64,000 nucleotides of DNA from Eucalyptus grandis. Taxonomy: Eukaryota > Streptophyta > Magnoliopsida > Myrtales > Myrtaceae. The DNA is taken from positions 4,856,600-4,920,599 of the forward strand of contig NC_052617.1 of NCBI RefSeq assembly GCF_016545825.1. The letters are read 5' to 3'. Position 1 is the first letter of the stretch. Every line of letters starts with the position of its first letter. Made by a program: the position numbers and the translations under genes. Under the pieces are notes generated by a model that worked only from the letters and a program-made list of their open reading frames with translations, did no database searches and had not been told where the DNA came from. This document shows, one piece after another, positions 57,822-64,000 of this stretch.

Positions 57822-59801
57822 TGTCGCGACCTCTTTTTTTTTTTCGGTGCCCGTAATCGGGTACGAGCGCCTAAGGAGGCTAATGGCTCGGTTGAAATTA
57901 ATTATGCCTAAACTCTCCCAAGTCCACCAATTCACGACTTTAATAGTCGAGTTTTTAACCCGTAAATCAATTTTTAAAATGGAGTCTCCACTAATCGATT
58001 TGGGGTGGGTTGATTAGAAACCCAAGTGAAGTATCGGGAGAAATACTCACTCTGCGCAACCGAGAGAAATTAGGATCGGGGACTTGATTACACTAGTTAA
58101 TCACTAATGCCATTTCGGTACCTAATCTTGTTTAAACCTTGAGGTTTTTTGGATGTTTGAGAGATTTTCCATGCATTTTGTGGAGGAAAAACATTTTTGG
58201 GACATTTTTCTATTTTTTGAAAGTAAAAGGGATTTTTGGATTTTTTGCTATTTTTTGGAAAATAAGTCTTTTTGGCATTTTATGAATTTTTTTGGCTTTT
58301 TTCCATGAATTTTTGGTTTTTTTGGGATTTTTGGCATTTTTGGAAAATATGAAATTTTTTGATTTTTTTGATTTTTTGGAAAATAAATTATTTAAAAAAA
58401 ATATTATTTTATATTATAATAATATTTAAAAAACGAACCGGGTCGGATCCGGGTTGGGTCCGACCCGCTTCGTCTGCCCGAGACATAGACGGGCCCGCAA
58501 TGCGGGCCGACTCGGGTTTTTTTCTCCTCCCATTTTTAAAAATAAGCCCAAACCACTCTTGGCCCGTTTATAAAAACTCCGGTTCAAAAGCTACTCGGCC
58601 CATTTCGCACAACCCGGCCCTGGGAAACCCTACCGGAAACGGGGGAACCGGGTCGCGACATACCCGCGAATTAACCCGGTTCCCGGCCTCCTCTACCCCT
58701 TGCTCTCTCGCGGCGCTGATGAGAGGGACTGTGGCGTCACCGGGCGGACGGCGACAACGGTGGAGATGACGACGACAATCCGCTTATGAGGACAGCGAGG
58801 ACAAGCGATAATGGGTCCGTAATGGGGATTTTAGTGGCGACACGGTTCGAAAGGGGAGACGCGGGCGGCGACACGGCCAGGCGGTGGTGATGGTTACTTT
58901 TACCTGTCCGTGACGGGGTGGCAAACGGTGGCGGTGACAGGGCAACTCAGCTTTCCGATCCGGCGCAGCGTCGGCGGATCAATCACGGCAACGGCTTCGC
59001 AGGTGGGGCACGACAACAAGCCTTCGAAGCAACGGCGTCGGGACTTGGTCGAGGCGAACGGGGCGTGGCACGGCGTCTAGCGGCAACAACAACAGCAAAA
59101 GAACCCGATTCGAGGCGCGGATCTCGGCGGACCTTCCTCGACCTCGATCTTCTCTCACTCAGGCTAGATCCGAGCCTCCACCGGCCAAATCTGACCTTCT
59201 TGAAGTTGTTTGTGGCCGGCCTTCCCCGAAGTCTCTCGGTGGAAGGTAGGCTGAGCTCTCTTCCGCGCTCGCCCTTCAATCCTTCTTGATGTCTCTCAGT
59301 GAAGGATCTCCGAGCTTGCCTGTGCCGTTCTTCGACGAAGGTGGTGCCCTTTTATAGGCGAGGGAATCCGGTCGACGGAGCTTCGGCCGCCGGTCCCCTT
59401 TGCGCGCCGAGCGGTTCTCCTCGGCTGAATCGGCGTCCCATCCGAGCTCATCCAGCGAAGCGTGCTCGGCATTGATGGCGCTCGAGATCTTATCTTCTCT
59501 GGCCGCACGTCGGCCTACTCCCCGGCCGTAGGCCATCCTTGCGGGCGTCGTCGTCTTCTGTGCGCGTGAATTGCAGAGACGTAGGGGAAGAAGAGGGAAG
59601 AAGGAAGAAGAAGAAGAGAAGAGGGGGCTGGGCTTTGTGGGAAAAAGGCTAGGCCTTAGGCTTGCGTGGAAAAGAAGAAGAAGAGGGGGCTGCTTCTTTT
59701 TGTTGTTGTTTTTGTTATTTATTATTTATTATCTGAAAAATGGAAAAAATAAAAGAAAATAAGGCCTAATTAATAACATAATCAAAATTTAGGTGTCAAC
59801 A
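57822..59801. mobile_element. Solo LTR of a retrotransposon (about 1,980 bp), TSD ATCGT
   Basis: It starts TGTCGCGACC and ends GGTGTCAACA (TG..CA borders) and is flanked by perfect ATCGT copies (57817-57821 and 59802-59806). There is no internal gag-pol region, so it is a solo LTR left by LTR-LTR recombination. The right half (58430-59560) is unusually GC-rich and has several open frames without recognisable domains. A Ty3/gypsy origin is likely from LTR size, but unproven. Confidence 0.87.
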
Positions 59802-59883
59802 ATCGTGTTTGGTCAGATTTGAAGTAGAATCAAGAATAAAAAAAAGTTGATTCTTGTTCCGGAAACAAATATGAGAATCAAGT

Positions 59884-60245
59884 CTTCTTCCATTTTCTCT
59901 TCTTCTTCTTCTTCTTCTTCTTCTTCTTCTTCTTCTTCTTGTTCTGGAAACAAATGAGAATCAAGTCTTCTTCCATTTTCTCTTCTTCTCCTTCTTCTTC
60001 TTCTTCTTCTTCTTCAAACAAATCTAGGAATCAAGTCTTCTTCTTCTTCTTCTTTTCCGGAAACAAAGTCTTCTTCTTCTTCTTCTTCTTCTTTTTCCGA
60101 AAACAAATCTGAGAATCAAGTCTTCTTCCATTTTCTCTTCTTCTTCTTCTTCTTCTTCTTCTTCTCTTTTCTTCTTCTTCATCTATCGCCATCTGAATCA
60201 AGTCTTCTTCCATTTTCTTCTTCTTCTTCTCTTTATTCTTCTTCA
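59884..60245. repeat. CTT-rich minisatellite (about five 80-bp units)
   Basis: The word GAATCAAGTCTTCTTCCATT recurs at about 59877, 59952, 60113 and 60196, with a shorter form near 60034. The copies are separated by TTC runs of variable length and GGAAACAAAT words. It lies inside the Harbinger-type element. Confidence 0.85.
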
Positions 60246-60888
60246 TCTACCGCTATCCCGCGATTGCCGTCCACTATTCGCCAACGCTGCCATTGCCATC
60301 CGCCGGTCGGGCAATTAGTCTAGAGAGCTCATGGGAGGCTTGCTAGGCCAGATGAGGTTCGGTGAGCACACCCGAAGGCAAGCCCGACCACCGGCAGGCG
60401 GGCCTTGCCTAGCCTTGTCGAGGCTAGCCTTCGGTCACCTAGCCCCAGCAAGGCCGGCTTGGCCACCGGCAAGGTTGGGCGAGCCTCACCCAGCTACTGG
60501 CGAGGTTTAGTCTACGAGAGCCGATCTTGCCAAGGGTCGACGATGCTCCGATGAGGTTGCAGACCCTTGTTTAGTCGGTCGCTAGATCGACGACCAGCCA
60601 CAAGAAGAAAAAGAAGAATAGGAGAAAAAGGAAAAAAAGAAAAGAAAAAAATAAGGAAAAAAAGAAAAAAAAGGAAAGAAGAAAAAATTATTTAAAAATT
60701 AAAAGAAATTGATTTGGAATAGAATCAATAAGCACGATACCAAACGCAATTCTATTTCAAAATCAGAAATTTTGAACGAGTTAAAAACGGTTTAAAATGC
60801 TTAGAAATTGTTCCAAAAAACAGAATAAAAAAGAATAATTTCTTATCAGAATCTGTTCTCGGGAACAGAATCATTACCAAACGCGCCC

Positions 60889-63517
60889 TTAGTTGCCCCT
60901 CTCTAGATTTGGTGAAAGCGAGTCTTGCTCAAAGTGAACTTGGCCAACCCTTGGTTGACCTTGTTGGCCTTTGGCGAGGGTGAGGGTCAAGGGTCGCCTT
61001 GCCAAGCGTTGCCTAGGAATGAAAAAATAAAGAGAGAATAAAATAAAAATATAACAAAATTCAAAAACAAAAAATAATGAATTATAAAATTTGTTCATAT
61101 TAGCCTTGGTCGTACCATGTAATACAGTCACATCCATGTAAATAATTTCCAGTTAAAATTGGTTAAATGGACTATATTGACAAATTTTTAAATAGTTTAA
61201 AATTAAATTAACTAAATTGAAAAGTTTATGATTGAATTGACATAAATTTATAATTTTTTGGGTAATTTTGGTGCAAGCGAAACAAGCGGTGGTGGGTAAA
61301 ATAGTTGGCTGACTTGTGCTTAAAGATATGGCGGCTTTGTCGGCCTAAAATGGTGGTCGATAATATTGGCCCCTGCACGGGACATTCGTGGGTTTTGTGC
61401 TACGTGGTGGCCTTGGTTTGACCGATGATATTTATATGGGATGAGTAAAGTGAAAGAGATAATGTAATGGGTGGAATTGTATAGTGGGACCGAAAATTGG
61501 GGTTTGTTCTAATATCATCTAAACTCTAGCACTAACATATGACACATCATCCATATAATTCACAGCTGAGCCCATATAAAATGAAAAAAAGAAGGCTACG
61601 AGAGGCGCGCTGATGGGTGGAAATGGTCTCGGTGCGAAGGCATGTGTGTGGAAGTGGTGGGATGAGATGTGGGGCACTAGTGGAGCCATTACAAAATGTG
61701 CTAGAATCGACATGAGGGCACTTGATCCTAGGCAAGGCCTCTAAAATAATGTGACTTGATTAATGAATCAATTGAGATTTCGTTACATTAAATAGTTAAA
61801 CTCGTAACACGATCCGATCAAGGTCAACTTCTATCCTTCTTTTGGACCAAGATCCAACTGAGTTTTCAGCCTAAATAACTTTTCGTGATTTTCCTCTTTA
61901 GTCTAACAATCAAGGGTAATAGATCTTGAAAGGGCCATTTCTATGCAAAAAAAAAAAAAACAAAAAACAAGAAGAAAGAAAAACATGCATATCAAAAACC
62001 CCATTTAGAGAATACCCAAGATGGAATGCACAGATCTGATCAGTCAAATGGGTGGGAATGAGAAAGAGAAACTCGATTAGAACCCCTGGGATTGTAGCTG
62101 AGCGAGAGAAAAGACGTCAGATTTGAGTTATGCCGATGGAGGAAGGTGAGAGGATGACAACGAGGAGAAAGTGGTGATGTAAAAGCAAGAGAGGCCAGTG
62201 TGATTCGACTCATTTGCTTGTTAATGAATCGCTGTCGTAGGTGCAAAGCCAAAACTCTCAGTCCAATAATTAGGCATTTCATTACCGGGCATTGGACAGC
62301 TAAGGGAAAAACAAGACTCTTGTTTTGACCAAGAGAACATCGTCAAATTAATTTGGCCCTATTTGATAATGTTTCTATTTCTTTATTTTTTTTTTTGTTT
62401 GTTTCCTAAAACAGAAAAGAATAGTAACATCATCTAATTCTTATATTTCCAAAAAATAGATTGATGACTAAGGAATATATTTGGAACATAAATAAGAAGT
62501 ATAAAAAACTATTTCTTTGTTTACACAATCAACATAGGTCCAGTCTCTTGATCCGATCCGAGTCCCAATTTTAGGATTAAAAAGTAAAAATAAATAAAAT
62601 TTCGAAAATTCGAAAATTTCGGAAAAAATTATAAATTAGATCTTGAATAGTTTTACTAAATTTTAATATTAATTCTAGTTTAGAATTAGTTTAGCACAAA
62701 AAATGTGAAAATATTTTGATGAAGATTGGATTCAAAATTGAATAAGCTTTTTAGGGCTTCACTATATGGATTTTTGAATACCGTTTTCCTTTAGAGACAA
62801 TGCTAGATTGCAAAAGTTTGGTGACTTCAAGCAATGTTTGCTCTTCTTCTCTCATGACTATATCATGTAAGTAGTGTTTAAACTTTGATGTTTATCATCA
62901 ATCGACACAAACTTTCCTATGTATTCTACATATTATTAAAGCTTGTTTCCACTAGTGGATCAACAGTGAATTGAAGGAGTATGATGTAACGACAGGCTTC
63001 ATCCATGATTTATGTAAGTGACTAAATCCTTAAGTTATGGTCAGATAGAAGCCCTAACCTCAAGTGAAGTTAAGCATAAGATTAATACATTTGAAAATAA
63101 GAAAGTTTGCTGTTGTGAAGCCACATTTGTAATAAGTGACTTAATTCACGTCTAAAATCCTTGGAAAAAAATATTGGGAGTAGCCATACAAGAATGTGGT
63201 CTTTTTGGGAATTAATGTTAATGTTACTTGATGTGTCATTGGGTTGGGCATTTATAAGTGATGTGAGATTTTGGGATTCTACGAATTCTCTGACTTAAAG
63301 AATTAACATTAATGGGAGTCCAGCTAAAATCGTCAAATTGAGGATGGATTAACCCGCTGGCTTTGCACTAGATAATAAAATTATAGCAAATAAAAGTGGC
63401 TTGCCTTTTCTATTAGCTATAATGACTGTAATATACAGCAACTACAAAACCAATAAAAGAATGAATGAATTAATCTGGTAGCCTAAACGTCATCGTTTCT
63501 ATCTGTCGCCACTTCCC
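60889..63517. other. Intergenic part of unit C
   Basis: Matches unit B at 50100-51945 and 53876-55419, with small deletions. It includes a worn TTTGGTAA-type remnant at about 62357-62520. No coding sequence was seen. Confidence 0.6.
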
Positions 63518-64000
63518 TCACACCAGGGTCGAACACGACGACGAGGCCGGATCGAAGAGAGCCGGGACCAGGTACTTTCTCCCGTTCACGCCGTGCGCGT
63601 TGTAGCTCGCCCTCGTCGCCTCATCCACCAGCAAGTTCCCAGCGTAGCCCGGGTACGCCCCGTTGCCGTAGATCCCGGTGCACGCCGACGCCGCCTCCAG
63701 CGACGCCCCCGCCTCGCCCTGGTAGTACCCGTTCGAGAACGGGTTCGTGGCGGTCCCGGCGAGGAGGCCCGCGAGGTTGATCACCATCCCGTCGACGCCG
63801 ACGTCGCCGTTGGGCGCCACCAGCGGCGGGCTCTGCGGGCCGTACAGGGGCTGGTGGAATGGCCACGCGCACTGCCCCGGGCACTGTGTCTCCGAGTTGC
63901 CCACCCAGATGTACGCGAACCTCGAGCTCCTGCCGTTGACCTTGACGGAACTGACGGCAGAGTCGTGGGAGCCGCACCGGCTCATGCAGAATCCCTCGAC
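63518..64000 (-). CDS. EXORDIUM / PHI-1 protein, tandem copy C (partial)
   Basis: The C-terminal 160 residues plus stop; the 5' part lies beyond the window end. The frame is open to base 64000 and starts in the conserved [14 protein letters not shown] segment. It is closer to copy B than to A (shares KVNGRSS and HGVN). Unique changes are Q-to-L in the normally invariant HQPQYGP motif (63845 region) and G-to-R in DEATGASYN. Whether the full gene is intact cannot be told here. Confidence 0.92.
   Translation of the reverse strand, partial: VEGFCMSRCGSHDSAVSSVKVNGRSSRFAYIWVGNSETQCPGQCAWPFHQPLYGPQSPPLVAPNGDVGVDGMVINLAGLLAGTATNPFSNGYYQGEAGASLEAASACTGIYGNGAYPGYAGNLLVDEATRASYNAHGVNGRKYLVPALFDPASSSCSTLV

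Larger units (their letters stand above)
57745..60888. mobile_element. PIF/Harbinger-type element with nested LTR, TSD TTA
   Basis: The left end reads GGTGCTGTTTGGTAATCAT and the complement of the right end GGGCGCGTTTGGTAATGAT. TTA flanks both sides (57742-57744 and 60889-60891). Unit B shows the empty site with one TTA (GCAACCTTAGTTGTCC). Without the nested LTR the element is about 1.16 kb, with a CTT-rich minisatellite and a GC-rich core, and no transposase. Confidence 0.88.
57505..61269. mobile_element. MULE-like element of unit C, split by nested insertions
   Basis: The outer parts (57505-57744 and 60889-61269) match the unit B element (49866-50483). The middle is displaced by the Harbinger-type element and its solo LTR. 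Confidence 0.75.
57371..64000 (-). repeat. EXORDIUM tandem array, unit C (continues past the window)
   Basis: Matches unit B on both sides of a 3.1-kb insertion (57745-60888), and lacks the 1.9-kb hAT-type element of unit B. The gene is cut by the window end. Confidence 0.88.

Noticed and set aside
58918..59289. Open frames inside the solo LTR
   Set aside because: They lie within a defined LTR; overlapping frames on both strands and Arg/Gly-rich products suggest GC-content effects.
59884..60245. Regularly spaced repeats resembling a CRISPR array
   Set aside because: It is a CTT microsatellite/minisatellite in a plant transposon; spacers are themselves repeat-derived and no cas genes are present.

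Overview
The window is nuclear DNA from a flowering plant. Coding exons with GT-AG introns sit in AT-rich, transposon-rich intergenic DNA, and every gene belongs to a plant family (VQ protein, 14-3-3, plant cysteine oxidase, eS6, F-box/JmjC, class II DAHP synthase, EXORDIUM). A woody eudicot such as a Myrtaceae tree (Eucalyptus-like) is my best guess from gene and repeat style; the sequence alone does not prove it.

Layout, left to right. A HAIKU1-type VQ-motif gene (2-1057, +) starts at the window edge. A four-exon 14-3-3 gene follows (3576-5250, -). Next are a five-exon plant cysteine oxidase (8201-9920, +) with all three iron ligands, and a six-exon ribosomal protein S6 gene (12554-14514, +) with site II and telo-box promoter motifs. 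A 295-bp tandem repeat (15.62-16.22 kb) precedes a 16-exon F-box/JmjC/APH-kinase-like gene of the JMJ21 (At1g78280) type (16326-26851, -). A five-exon plastid DAHP synthase gene (28545-32350, -) has an apparent single-base frameshift between its transit peptide and its catalytic part. From 32.5 to 39.3 kb there is no convincing gene, but there is a SINE with a perfect 9-bp target-site duplication. The right-hand 25 kb carries four intron-less EXORDIUM/PHI-1 genes on the minus strand: one diverged copy (39311-40246) and three near-identical copies (47785-48750, 55420-56385, 63518 to beyond the window end) in a tandem segmental array.

The array also records transposon history. Units B and C share a MULE-like element that unit A lacks. 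Unit B alone has a 1.9-kb hAT-type insertion with an 8-bp TSD. Unit C alone has a PIF/Harbinger-type element with a TTA TSD, and inside it a solo LTR of about 1.98 kb with a 5-bp TSD. The paralogous units supply the empty sites.

Functionally this is an ordinary plant chromosome segment: growth and seed size (VQ/IKU1, EXORDIUM), phosphoprotein signalling (14-3-3), oxygen sensing (PCO), translation (eS6) and aromatic amino acid supply (DAHPS). The genes do not form a pathway or operon. I found no clearly new biological system. The most unusual items are the F-box/JmjC/kinase-like fusion, the nested insertions in the array, the DAHPS frameshift and a duplicated splice donor in the JMJ21-like gene.
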